This document shows, one piece after another, positions 28,759-36,401 of a stretch of DNA of 64,000 nt. The first letter of the stretch is position 1. Each line of letters begins with the position of its first letter. A program made the translations under genes and the position numbers. Origin of the DNA: JBCBSP01 sp039819095 (GTDB lineage: Bacteria > Pseudomonadota > Alphaproteobacteria > Caulobacterales > Maricaulaceae); contig JBCBSP010000007.1 of the NCBI GenBank assembly GCA_039819095.1, positions 139,133 to 203,132 on the forward strand. Reading direction: 5' to 3'. The notes beneath the pieces are model-generated. The model was given only the letters and a program-made list of their open reading frames with translations, was not told the DNA's origin and did not search any database.

Positions 28759-30843
28759 ATGGGCGATAATCGCAACTTCATCCTCGCGATCGCGATCACG
28801 ATCGGCATTCTGTTCCTGTACAACGCCTTCGTTCTGGAGCCGATGGGCGAGCGACAGCGCGCCGCCCAGGAGGCTTCCGCCGAAGCGGGTGAAACCCCGG
28901 ACGTTAATGCAGCGCCGGTGGTCACCATGGGCGCGGACGGCGAGCCGGTCGTCATCGACGAACCGAGCGCGCCCGGCGCCCTGTCGCGGGACGACGCGCT
29001 GGCGCTGAGCGAGCGGGTGGATATCCGGACCCCAGCGCTGGAAGGCTCGATCGCCCTGACCGGCGCCCGTTTCGACGATCTGCAGCTGCTGCGCTACGAC
29101 ACCGAGGTGGAATCCGACATCCCGGTCACCTTGCTGACCCCGCGCGAAGCCCCGCTCGGTCACTATGTGATCAATGGCTGGGCCGGCGCCGCCGGCGCGC
29201 CGGACGACATGCCGGGCGCAGACACGCCCTGGCGGCTCGCCTCCGGATCCACGCTTACGCCTGAGACCCCGATCACGCTGGAATATGCAACGGGCGATCT
29301 GGTCTTCCGGCGCACCATCTCGGTGGATGCCGACTATCTGTTCACGGTGACCGATACGGTCACCAATAACGGTTCGGCGCCGGCCTCTATGGCGCGCTAC
29401 GCCCAGGTTCGCCAGCACGGCAAGCCGGCCGACCTGACCAATTTCTTCATCCTGCACGAAGGCCTGATCGGCATGGTCGGCGATGAGCTGATCGACCGCA
29501 AATACAACAAGCTGGACAACGATGGCGGGATTGAACGCTCCGGCGAAGGCGCCTGGATGGGCGTCACATCGAAATACTGGCTCGCCGCCGCCGCGCCGGC
29601 CGAACCCGGCCCGGTGACCGCTCAGTTCCAGGTGCGTCCGAGCGGTGACCAGAATATCTATGAGTCCAACTATATCCGCGCCGCCGACACACTGGCGCCG
29701 GGCGGGACGCTGACCACCACCGCCTATGTCTATGCCGGATCCAAGGATGTGCAGCTGCTGCAGCGCTATCAGGACGAGCAGGGCATCGCCCGCTTCGACA
29801 TGGCGGTCGACTGGGGCATGTTCTGGTTCCTGACCCGGCCCTTCTTCTATCTTCTGGACCTGTTCAATGGCTGGTTGGGCAATTTCGGGCTCGCCATCAT
29901 GGCGGTGACGGTGCTGACCAAGCTCGCCCTCTTCCCGCTGAACAACAGGGCCTTCGCCTCCATGGCGAAGATGCGCGCGGCGGCGCCGCGCATGACCGAG
30001 CTGCGCGAGACCTACAAGGACGATCCGCAGAAGCAGCAGCAGGCGATCATGGAGATGTATCGCAAGGAGAAGATCAATCCGCTGGCCGGGTGTCTGCCCA
30101 TCCTGCCGCAAATTCCGATCTTCTTTGCGCTGTACAAGATCGTCTTCATCTCGCTGGAAGCCCGCCACGCGCCCTTCTTCGGCTGGATTCGCGATATGAG
30201 CGCCCCGGACCCGACCAGCATGTGGAATCTGTTCGGCCTGCTTCCCTACGATCCGGCGGGCGTTCCGATCATTGGCGGGGTGTTGGCGATCGGCGCCTGG
30301 CCGATCCTGATGGGCATCACCATGTGGGCCCAGCAGGCGCTGAACCCGCCTCCGCCGGACAAGATCCAGCGCCAGATCTTCGCCTTCATGCCGATCATCT
30401 TCACCATCGTGCTGGCGCCCTTCGCCGCCGCGCTGGTGATCTACTGGACCTGGAACAACTTCCTGACGATCCTGCAGCAATACATCATCATGCGCCGCCA
30501 GGGCGTGGAGACCGAGCTCGACAAGAAAATCGGGGCGCTCTACCTGCGCTATACGGGCAAAACCGCTCTGGCGGCTCCTTCAGCGGACGGCGAAGCGACG
30601 GCGACGTCTGAAACGATCTCTGTGACGCCTGAATCCGCTGACGGCGAAGCGCCCGCCAACGAGGCTGAGGCTGAGTCTGAAGCGAAGAGTGAAGCAAAGC
30701 CGGCTGCCCAACCCGGCGCGCGGACCCGCTCCAACCCGGCGGCGAAGAAGCCGCGCGGCGGCGCACGCGCCAAGCGGGCGACCACACGCAAGAAACCGGC
30801 CCCGAGGAAGAAGCCGACATCTGACGAGGGAGGCGAGGGCTGA
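28759..30843 (+). CDS. yidC: Membrane protein insertase YidC
   Basis: A 694-residue YidC of the Gram-negative type. It starts MGDNRNFILAIAITIGILFL (first membrane helix), then a large periplasmic beta-sandwich of about 310 residues, and the conserved five-helix core from DWGMFWFLTRPFFYLLD (about residue 350). The hydrophilic-groove Arg is in NNRAFASMAKM, and the C-terminal region has NLFGLLP and WNNFLTILQQY. The C-terminus is unusual in being extended by about 90 residues, first Glu/Ala-rich and then Lys/Arg/Pro-rich (RGGARAKRATTRKKP), which could aid ribosome binding. Its last codons overlap the proposed engB start. Confidence 0.97.
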   Translation: MGDNRNFILAIAITIGILFLYNAFVLEPMGERQRAAQEASAEAGETPDVNAAPVVTMGADGEPVVIDEPSAPGALSRDDALALSERVDIRTPALEGSIALTGARFDDLQLLRYDTEVESDIPVTLLTPREAPLGHYVINGWAGAAGAPDDMPGADTPWRLASGSTLTPETPITLEYATGDLVFRRTISVDADYLFTVTDTVTNNGSAPASMARYAQVRQHGKPADLTNFFILHEGLIGMVGDELIDRKYNKLDNDGGIERSGEGAWMGVTSKYWLAAAAPAEPGPVTAQFQVRPSGDQNIYESNYIRAADTLAPGGTLTTTAYVYAGSKDVQLLQRYQDEQGIARFDMAVDWGMFWFLTRPFFYLLDLFNGWLGNFGLAIMAVTVLTKLALFPLNNRAFASMAKMRAAAPRMTELRETYKDDPQKQQQAIMEMYRKEKINPLAGCLPILPQIPIFFALYKIVFISLEARHAPFFGWIRDMSAPDPTSMWNLFGLLPYDPAGVPIIGGVLAIGAWPILMGITMWAQQALNPPPPDKIQRQIFAFMPIIFTIVLAPFAAALVIYWTWNNFLTILQQYIIMRRQGVETELDKKIGALYLRYTGKTALAAPSADGEATATSETISVTPESADGEAPANEAEAESEAKSEAKPAAQPGARTRSNPAAKKPRGGARAKRATTRKKPAPRKKPTSDEGGEG

Positions 30844-31508
30844 CCGCCTCAGTCCATGCCGAGACCGCGCCGGACGCGGCGGAGGGCCGCCGTCGCGAGG
30901 CCGGTCGAAAGCTGTTCGCCGGCCCGTGCGATTTCATGCTGGGCGCTGTGTCGATGGAGACCCTTCCGCCCTCAACGGTTCCGGAAGTCGCCTTCGCGGG
31001 CCGCTCCAATGTCGGCAAATCCTCATTGGTGAACGCGCTGACAGGGCGCAAGACGCTGGCGCGCGCCTCCAACGAACCAGGCCGGACGCGGGAGCTGAAC
31101 TTCTTTGATCTGGGAGGGCGGCTGCGCCTGGTCGACCTGCCCGGCTATGGCTTCGCCAAAGCGCCCAAGGATGTTGCCCAGCGCTGGACACGGCTGACGC
31201 AGGACTATCTGAAAGGCCGGGTCAATCTCAAACGCGCCATTCTGCTGATCGATTCACGGCGCGGCATCAAGGCCAATGACGAAGAGGTCATGAAGGTGCT
31301 CGACGACTCCGCCGTCGTCTATCAGCTTGTCCTGACCAAGCTGGACAAGCTGAAGCCAGGCGAGCAGGACAAGGTCATCGCGCACAGCCTCGCCAAGATC
31401 ACCAAACGCCCCGCCGCCTATCCGCTGCTGGCGGCGACCTCAGCGCTGAAGAAGACCGGACTGGATGCTCTGCGCGCCGACCTCGCCGACCTCGCCCTCA
31501 CGCCCTAA
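30840..31508 (+). CDS. engB: Ribosome biogenesis GTPase EngB/YihA, likely CTG start
   Basis: A circularly simple small GTPase needed for 50S assembly. It has G1 GRSNVGKSS, G3 VDLPGYGFAK and G4 TKLD. The first in-frame ATG (30936) would remove the conserved segment GRKLFAGPCDF, which alphaproteobacterial EngB proteins carry. Upstream of that ATG the frame contains no ATG, GTG or TTG back to the stop at 30822. The only candidate is CTG at 30840, overlapping the yidC stop as CTGA, with GAGG (30830-30833) 6 bp upstream. With that start the protein has 222 residues. An alternative is that N-terminal initiation occurs at 30936 and the segment is dispensable. Confidence 0.85.
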   Translation: MTASVHAETAPDAAEGRRREAGRKLFAGPCDFMLGAVSMETLPPSTVPEVAFAGRSNVGKSSLVNALTGRKTLARASNEPGRTRELNFFDLGGRLRLVDLPGYGFAKAPKDVAQRWTRLTQDYLKGRVNLKRAILLIDSRRGIKANDEEVMKVLDDSAVVYQLVLTKLDKLKPGEQDKVIAHSLAKITKRPAAYPLLAATSALKKTGLDALRADLADLALTP

Positions 31509-31521
31509 AACTAGTCTGGTG

Positions 31522-32511
31522 ATGACCCGTCTCACTGCTCTTCTGCCGCTTGGCTTCGCCCTGATCGGCCTGACCGCTCCGGCGAAGGCTGGCGATGTGT
31601 GTAATGAGACCAGCTTTATGATCGAGATCGCCATGGCTTGGCGCACCCCGTCAGGCCTCGCGGCGGAGGGCTGGACCTCGATCCGCCCCGGCGAGTGCGC
31701 CGAGGCCGGCCCCACGAGTGATGTGGAGCAGTATCTCTACGCGCGCACCACCCAGGCCTATCTGGGCGGAGTGCGCGAATGGCGCGGCGGCCAGACCGTG
31801 TGCATTGATGCCGATAACTTCGCTTTTGAAGGCGTCGCCGATTGCGCCGCGCAGGGCCTGGACGCGCGAGAATTTCGCCGTCTGAGCAGTGAAGAACGCG
31901 AGCGCGCCGTGCTGGTTGAAGCCGAGAATTACGGCGCGCGCGCCAGCGATGCCGGGCTCCAGCGCCTGCTTCAGGCCGCCGGATACGATGTGCGCACGAT
32001 TGACGGCTATGTCGGCCGGCGTACGCGGCGCGAGATCGGCGATTTCGAGATCGATGTCAGCCGCCGCTTCGGCGATGATCGCGGCGGGCTGGTTGATGCG
32101 CTGCACGAGGCGGCGCTCGCGCGAAACGCCCGGACGGGGCTGCGCATCTGCAATGACGCCTCTTTTCCCATCGGCGCAGCGATCGCGCGCACCGTCGCCG
32201 AGGAAGAAGCATGGGAAAGCCGGGGCTGGTGGCGCATTCAGCCGGGGGCCTGTGTTCGCGCGCTCGCCGAACCGCTGGAAGCCGGCTCGGCCCATGTGTT
32301 CGCCCAGCGGCTGGCCCCCGGCGAGCTGCCGGTCGCCATGACGGGCGGGCAGGAAGCCTTCTGCATCGCGCCGGCGCGCTTTTCCGCGCTCGGCAGAAAC
32401 GATTGTGCGGAGCGCTCTTATGACATCGCGCAATTTCGACCCGCGCCGGAGCCGGTCGAGGGCGCCGCCACGGCCCGTTTCACCGATGCTGACTTCGGGC
32501 CTGCGCCATGA
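31522..32511 (+). CDS. Secreted protein with two DUF1036 domains flanking a peptidoglycan-binding-like segment
   Basis: A 329-residue exported protein, signal peptide ending near AKA (residue 23). Residues about 26-118 and 207-300 are two copies of a DUF1036-type domain: both begin with a CN-x-x-SF motif (CNETSF, CNDASF), have a GW-x-x-I-x-PG-x-C strand (GWTSIRPGEC, GWWRIQPGAC), and end with C-rich segments. Between them lies LQRLLQAAGYDVRTIDGYVG, which resembles the start of a PG_binding_1 module. The function of DUF1036 is unknown. The gene starts 13 bp after engB and precedes a HAD nucleotidase gene. Confidence 0.8.
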   Translation: MTRLTALLPLGFALIGLTAPAKAGDVCNETSFMIEIAMAWRTPSGLAAEGWTSIRPGECAEAGPTSDVEQYLYARTTQAYLGGVREWRGGQTVCIDADNFAFEGVADCAAQGLDAREFRRLSSEERERAVLVEAENYGARASDAGLQRLLQAAGYDVRTIDGYVGRRTRREIGDFEIDVSRRFGDDRGGLVDALHEAALARNARTGLRICNDASFPIGAAIARTVAEEEAWESRGWWRIQPGACVRALAEPLEAGSAHVFAQRLAPGELPVAMTGGQEAFCIAPARFSALGRNDCAERSYDIAQFRPAPEPVEGAATARFTDADFGPAP

Positions 32512-32521
32512 GGCGGCGAGC

Positions 32522-33268
32522 ATGATCCCGTCGCGCGGCCTGGCCCATGTCGATACCTGGGTGTTCGATCTGGACAACACGCTCTATCCGGCGGATGCCG
32601 AAGTGATGAGCCAGGTCGACAAGCGCATGACCCAGTTCGTGATGCAACTTCTGGATCTCGAACACGACGCCGCTCGGTCCGTGCAGAAGCGCTACTGGCA
32701 TGATTACGGCACGACGCTGAACGGGTTGATGAGCAATCACGATGTGGATCTGCACGCCTTTCTCGATTTCGTGCACGACATCGATCACGACGTGCTGGCC
32801 CCGGATCCGGTCCTGGCCCAGCACATCAGCCAGCTTGAGGGCCGCCGGCTTGTCTATACCAACGGCTCCATGAAGCACGCCGAACGGGTGATCGACCGGC
32901 TCGGGCTGAACGGCCAGTTTCATGACCTGTTCGACATCGCCGCAGCCGACTTCACGCCAAAGCCTCAGCGCGCCGCCTTTGACCGCTTCACCGGCCATTT
33001 CGGCATAACACCCAACGGCGCGGCCATGTTCGAGGATTCCGCGCGCAATCTGGAAACCGCGGCGGCCATGGGCTTCACAACCGTTCTGGTGCGCGCGCCG
33101 ATCCACATCCCCGAAGGCGAAAGCGCCGGGCCGGGCGAAGAACCCGACCATGTCCACTATGTCGCCGATTGCCTGAAAACCTTCCTGGGCGAGGTCGTCA
33201 GTCCACCTACGGCGCACACCGATGCCGACGCCTCCTCCGCAACCGACACAAGCGATGAGATACGCTGA
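32522..33268 (+). CDS. Pyrimidine 5'-nucleotidase, HAD family
   Basis: A 248-residue HAD hydrolase. The ATG at 32522 is preferred, with GAGG 8 bp upstream and overlap with the previous stop region; ATGs at 32486 and 32405 run inside the previous gene. Motif I is FDLDNTLYP (nucleophile and acid/base Asp), motif II YTNGS, motif III/IV KPQRAAF and FEDSARNLETAAAMG. The helical cap between motifs I and II matches the Sdt1/PyrP-type subfamily. The gene overlaps dapD (TGATG), which suggests co-expression rather than a pathway link. Confidence 0.92.
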   Translation: MIPSRGLAHVDTWVFDLDNTLYPADAEVMSQVDKRMTQFVMQLLDLEHDAARSVQKRYWHDYGTTLNGLMSNHDVDLHAFLDFVHDIDHDVLAPDPVLAQHISQLEGRRLVYTNGSMKHAERVIDRLGLNGQFHDLFDIAAADFTPKPQRAAFDRFTGHFGITPNGAAMFEDSARNLETAAAMGFTTVLVRAPIHIPEGESAGPGEEPDHVHYVADCLKTFLGEVVSPPTAHTDADASSATDTSDEIR

Positions 33269-34095
33269 TGAGCACGACGCTGGAAGCTGCAATCGACGCC
33301 GCCTGGGAGAACCGAGAAACCCTCTCAAGTGACACAAAAGGCCCAGCCCGCGAGGCGGTCGAGGCCGCACTCGCGGGTCTTGATGACGGCTCGCTGCGCG
33401 TGGCTTCAAGAGCCAACGGCGCGGACTGGGTAGTGCATCAATGGCTGAAGAAGGCGGTGCTGCTTTCCTTTCGGCTGAACGCCAACCGGATCATCCCCGG
33501 CGGTCCTGATGGCGGGCCGTGGTGGGACAAGGTCCCATCCAAGTTCGAAGGCTGGGACGAGACCCGCTTTAAGGCCGCCGGCTTTCGCGCCGTGCCGCCG
33601 GCTGCGGTGCGCCGCGGCGCCTATATCGGGCGCAACGCCGTGCTCATGCCGTCCTATGTGAATATCGGCGCCTATGTCGATGAAGGCGCGATGATCGACA
33701 CCTGGGCGACGGTCGGCTCATGCGCCCAGATCGGCAAGAATGTGCACATCTCAGGCGGGGCCGGCATTGGCGGCGTTCTGGAACCGCTTCAAGCCAACCC
33801 CGTCATCATCGAAGACGGCGCCTTCGTCGGCGCGCGCGCCGAAGTCGCCGAAGGCGTGATCGTGCGCGAAGGCGCGGTCCTGTCCATGGGCGTGTATCTG
33901 GGCGCCTCGACCAAGATCGTCGACCGCGCCACCGGCGAGATCACACGCGGCGAGGTCCCGCCTTACGCCGTCGTGGTGCCCGGCTCACTACCGTCGGACA
34001 CGGGCGGGCCGGCCCTCTACTGCGCCGTGATCGTCAAACGCGTCGACGCCCAGACGCGCGCCAAGACCAGCATCAACGCGCTGCTGCGGGATTAG
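33268..34095 (+). CDS. dapD: Tetrahydrodipicolinate N-succinyltransferase
   Basis: A 275-residue left-handed beta-helix enzyme that succinylates tetrahydrodipicolinate in the lysine/diaminopimelate pathway. The N-terminal helical domain (LEAAIDAAWENRETL) is followed by hexapeptide repeats: RRGAYIGRNAVLMPSYVNIG and AQIGKNVHISGGAGIGGVLE, with EDGAFVGARAEVAEG next and ALYCAVIVKRVD near the end. It overlaps the upstream nucleotidase gene by 1 bp. dapE, a later step of the same succinylase branch, lies 3.2 kb downstream at 37266. Confidence 0.98.
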   Translation: MSTTLEAAIDAAWENRETLSSDTKGPAREAVEAALAGLDDGSLRVASRANGADWVVHQWLKKAVLLSFRLNANRIIPGGPDGGPWWDKVPSKFEGWDETRFKAAGFRAVPPAAVRRGAYIGRNAVLMPSYVNIGAYVDEGAMIDTWATVGSCAQIGKNVHISGGAGIGGVLEPLQANPVIIEDGAFVGARAEVAEGVIVREGAVLSMGVYLGASTKIVDRATGEITRGEVPPYAVVVPGSLPSDTGGPALYCAVIVKRVDAQTRAKTSINALLRD

Positions 34096-34179
34096 CACCC
34101 GCAAGCAAACCCGTCGCACCAATGTCGGTTGTCGTCCGAGCCATAGCCGCTAACGATGACACCGCTCGCAGGGCGGAAC

Positions 34180-34249
34180 ACCGTTTGGCAGAACGGTCCT
34201 AACCGCGTTAGCCGGATCAGACACATCAGGCGCGTCGGATGTCTCCGAC
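34180..34249. other. Hairpin-rich intergenic stretch after dapD
   Basis: The 442-bp gap 34096-34537 holds no convincing gene. I see two perfect short hairpins: ACCGTT-TGGCAG-AACGGT (34180-34197) and GTCGGA-TGTC-TCCGAC (34234-34249). A looser GCTAACG/CGTTAGC pair (near 34150 and 34206) flanks the first. From about 34217 to 34330 the motif CAGAC recurs (TCAGACACATC, CCAGACGGCA, CTCAGACCCACG, GCAGACGTCA, CTCAGACGCATCC). No U-tract follows either hairpin. The dapD terminator or a small RNA could lie here, but I cannot show it. Confidence 0.35.
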
Positions 34250-34343
34250 CCAAGCACACCAGACGGCACGCACTCAAAGACGCCTCAGACCCACGAATGC
34301 CGCAGACGTCATGAAGGCCTCAGACGCATCCCCAATCCGACTC

Positions 34344-34389
34344 GTGTCATTTCCCTTATAAGGCTTATAAGTAAAATGACACTTATAAG
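34344..34389. promoter_or_regulatory. 39-bp near-perfect dyad with three CTTATAAG boxes
   Basis: The element reads GTGTCATTT (34344-34352), CC, CTTATAAG (34355-34362), G, CTTATAAG (34364-34371), TA, AAATGACAC (34374-34382). It is symmetrical about G34363; only the two 2-base spacers break symmetry. A third CTTATAAG follows at 34382-34389. A fourth copy occurs inside the downstream gene at 34794-34801. The AT-rich block stands out from GC-rich surroundings. It lies about 150 bp before the ATG of a ribbon-helix-helix-like protein that may bind it; that link is inference. Confidence 0.65.
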
Positions 34390-34537
34390 AGGAGCTGTAA
34401 GCTAGGCGTGGCAGCTGGCCCTGATCAGATGGCTTTGCTGACATGGTGTTGGTGAAGCGGTCTTACTGAGCGCCTCCTGTCGAATGGCCGAACAGGAAAT
34501 TGTGTGGCGTCGCGCTAGCGGCAGGAAAGGGCGAATC

Positions 34538-35068
34538 ATGTCCAAAGTGGTTGTGGAGCTTGATCTTGAGGCTCATAAGGTCATTGAATTACATAGAAAA
34601 TCCTTGGGTCAATCACATCTGGACATCATTAAGTCGGCGCTGCGCCAAGCGGTGCCTCCGGCTGCGGGGAACGCAGCCGCAACCCGTCGCAGAGCCGTAG
34701 AGGAATCGCCTCGTCGAGGGTCTGAGCGCCAGGTCGGACAGTTTTTCGTGCGCGTCGGCGCGCGCCAAACGACCTGCTTCAGTCAGAAAGCTGCTTATAA
34801 GCAGGTTATGGAATGGCTGGAGGAAGACCACCCTGGACTATTTGAACAGCTCAGCCGGCAGAAGACCCGTCGCGGGCGCTGCATCGTCGCGCGCTCGCCG
34901 CAGGCGCTTTACGCCCGGCCGGGCCTCGACCATCTGGCCGAAGCGCTCGGTGAAGACTGGTATGCGGATACGAATCTGTCGAAGACGCAGAAATTCACCC
35001 GCCTTCGGATCGCGTGTGCTGAAGCCGGGCTTACCTTGTTCAAGGAGGTCGATCCGGGCTTCAGGTAA
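34538..35068 (+). CDS. Orphan DNA-binding protein: ribbon-helix-helix-like N-terminus, SeqA-like C-terminus (tentative)
   Basis: A 176-residue protein; ATG 34538 follows AGGAAAGG and starts exactly at an RHH-like segment: strand KVVVELD (3-9), helix (10-23), GQ turn, helix (26-38). A flexible Ala/Arg linker (39-65) leads to a C-terminal domain (about 66-170). By eye, GRCIVARSPQALY and WYADTNLSKTQKF match the pattern of SeqA GRTRVYFAADEQTLL and YWVITNTNTGRKC, and the N-terminus matches the SeqA strand-helix-helix with GES/GQS. SeqA binds hemimethylated GATC in gammaproteobacteria, so this would be unexpected here. The gene is compositionally mixed, 22 of 60 GC at 34561-34620 and 46 of 60 at 34861-34920. 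No partner gene is adjacent. Confidence 0.6.
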   Translation: MSKVVVELDLEAHKVIELHRKSLGQSHLDIIKSALRQAVPPAAGNAAATRRRAVEESPRRGSERQVGQFFVRVGARQTTCFSQKAAYKQVMEWLEEDHPGLFEQLSRQKTRRGRCIVARSPQALYARPGLDHLAEALGEDWYADTNLSKTQKFTRLRIACAEAGLTLFKEVDPGFR

Positions 35069-35126
35069 AGCCCGACAGACAAAGAATGACCACCCGGGCA
35101 GCGGCTCAGGCAAGACCGCGCCTGCC

Positions 35127-35861
35127 TCACAACACCCTGAAACTCGCCTCGCCCCAGATGTGGACGAGCGCCGGGGCGAGCACTGAGCCGGTCGCAGCGC
35201 GGATCCAGACGAGCAGGAAGGCGAAGGGCAGGATGACGGCGGCTGGCTGCATCTCCACGAGCATGGCGAAGCCTGGCTCGCTCATCAGGCTGGTGGCCGC
35301 GGCTGTGTAGAGCACCGCGCTGATCACCGCGCCCCAGCCGAGCGCGGCGCCGAGCAGTTTGACCGGCGTGGAGAAGGCGCGATCCAGCGCGAACAGAAGC
35401 ACGCCGCGATAGAGGAGTTCGGCCTCCAACGGCGAGAGCACGCCGTCAAACGCCAGACCTGTAAACACGTCCCCGCCTAGCGGGGCCGCCTGCAGCGCGC
35501 CGACCGTGGCGAGCACCACCAGCAGCACAGCGAGCGCCCAGCCCAGCATGGGCGCGGGGCCGCGCTGGGCCAGCGTGAAGCCCGCCTCTGCGGGACGGGC
35601 GCGGGTGAGGACAAAGGCTGCAGCAATGATCAGGGCCAGCGACAGCAGCACGCCCTCCCACGGCGCGGCGCCGGGCAGAACGTCCAGAATGTCCGCCCGG
35701 CCCCAGCCCAGCGTGCGCACCGCGCTCTCAGCCAGGAAAAGCGCGCCGGCGATGACCAGCCAGACCAGATTGACCCGCCCGCGCATCACCGCCAGCCCGA
35801 TCAGGCTGAGCAGGACGAACAGGCCGCAATGAACGAAAAACTCAGCCAGATCGCTCGACAT
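35127..35861 (-). CDS. CPBP/Abi family membrane protein, degenerate protease motif
   Basis: A 244-residue protein with about seven membrane segments; the ATG at 35861 has GGAAGGGG about 11 bp upstream. The segment EAELLYRGVLLFALDR (residues 146-161) corresponds to CPBP motif 1, normally EExxxR: Glu148 and Arg152 are kept, but the preceding Glu is Ala147. A C-terminal His234 (APALVHIWGE) fits the later motif, while the FxxxH motif in between is not evident. It may be an inactive or altered relative of prenyl-type intramembrane proteases. Convergent with the RHH-like gene. Confidence 0.75.
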   Translation of the reverse strand: MSSDLAEFFVHCGLFVLLSLIGLAVMRGRVNLVWLVIAGALFLAESAVRTLGWGRADILDVLPGAAPWEGVLLSLALIIAAAFVLTRARPAEAGFTLAQRGPAPMLGWALAVLLVVLATVGALQAAPLGGDVFTGLAFDGVLSPLEAELLYRGVLLFALDRAFSTPVKLLGAALGWGAVISAVLYTAAATSLMSEPGFAMLVEMQPAAVILPFAFLLVWIRAATGSVLAPALVHIWGEASFRVL

Positions 35862-35939
35862 CACCGGCTTGCCCCTTCCAAACCCCGCCACCGCGAGACC
35901 GAAACTAACGGCGCGCAGCGGGCGTGGCGAGCGCCGTGT

Positions 35940-36278
35940 TTACTCAAGCGCGCTGAGCACTGATTTCAGCAGGCCTGGAAACCGCGCTTCCAGGCAATCT
36001 GCCCGCACGCGGTTTCGATAAACGCCATCTTCATCGATCCAGCTCTCAACGACCCCAGCGTTTCGCAGCACGGTGAAGTGACGTGAAAGCGTCGCCTTGG
36101 GTATGTCCGGCCCGGCTGCTGCGCGACACCCGCACCCTTCAGCCTGAATGAGCGTGCGCACGATATCCAGGCGCACCGGGTCTGAGAGCGCCTTAAGCAC
36201 CACTCCAAGCGCCACGGCGTGTTCACCTGGATCAGCTGATCGCAGCTTTGAGCGTATATCTTCGTCGGCTGACGACAC
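35940..36278 (-). CDS. ArsR family transcriptional regulator
   Basis: A 112-residue winged-helix repressor. I choose the GTG at 36278, with AAGGA about 9 bp upstream; frames extending to 36443 would read through the operators and add non-conserved residues. The HTH is SDPVRLDIVRTL to DIPKATLSRHFTVLRNAGVV, with the wing DEDGVYRNRVR. Cys residues in EGCGCRAA could sense a ligand or redox, but this is not the classic ArsR ELCVCDL site. It is divergent from an SDR oxidoreductase gene and very likely controls it. Confidence 0.88.
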   Translation of the reverse strand: MSSADEDIRSKLRSADPGEHAVALGVVLKALSDPVRLDIVRTLIQAEGCGCRAAAGPDIPKATLSRHFTVLRNAGVVESWIDEDGVYRNRVRADCLEARFPGLLKSVLSALE

Positions 36279-36369
36279 GTTATTGGGTCCTTCGTTCAGA
36301 GCCGGTTTGAAAACAATCACACGGAAGACTTGATCGGCGGCGCCGGGCTTCTCATGTAGGCGATACGCC

Positions 36370-36388
36370 GGTTCCATAAATCGGAACC
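36370..36388. promoter_or_regulatory. ArsR operator candidate, dyad 1
   Basis: Perfect inverted repeat GGTTCC-ATAAATC-GGAACC in the 163-bp divergent gap between the arsR-type gene (start 36278) and the SDR gene (start 36442). The same arms and 7-bp spacer recur in dyad 2, whose centre is 31 bp away, close to three helical turns. Confidence 0.65.
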
Positions 36389-36401
36389 ATTGTCGTTTTA
36401 T

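Noticed and set aside
28582..30480. Minus-strand frame of about 630 codons
   Set aside because: It is antisense to yidC and rnpA, with His/Arg/Gln-rich shadow composition.
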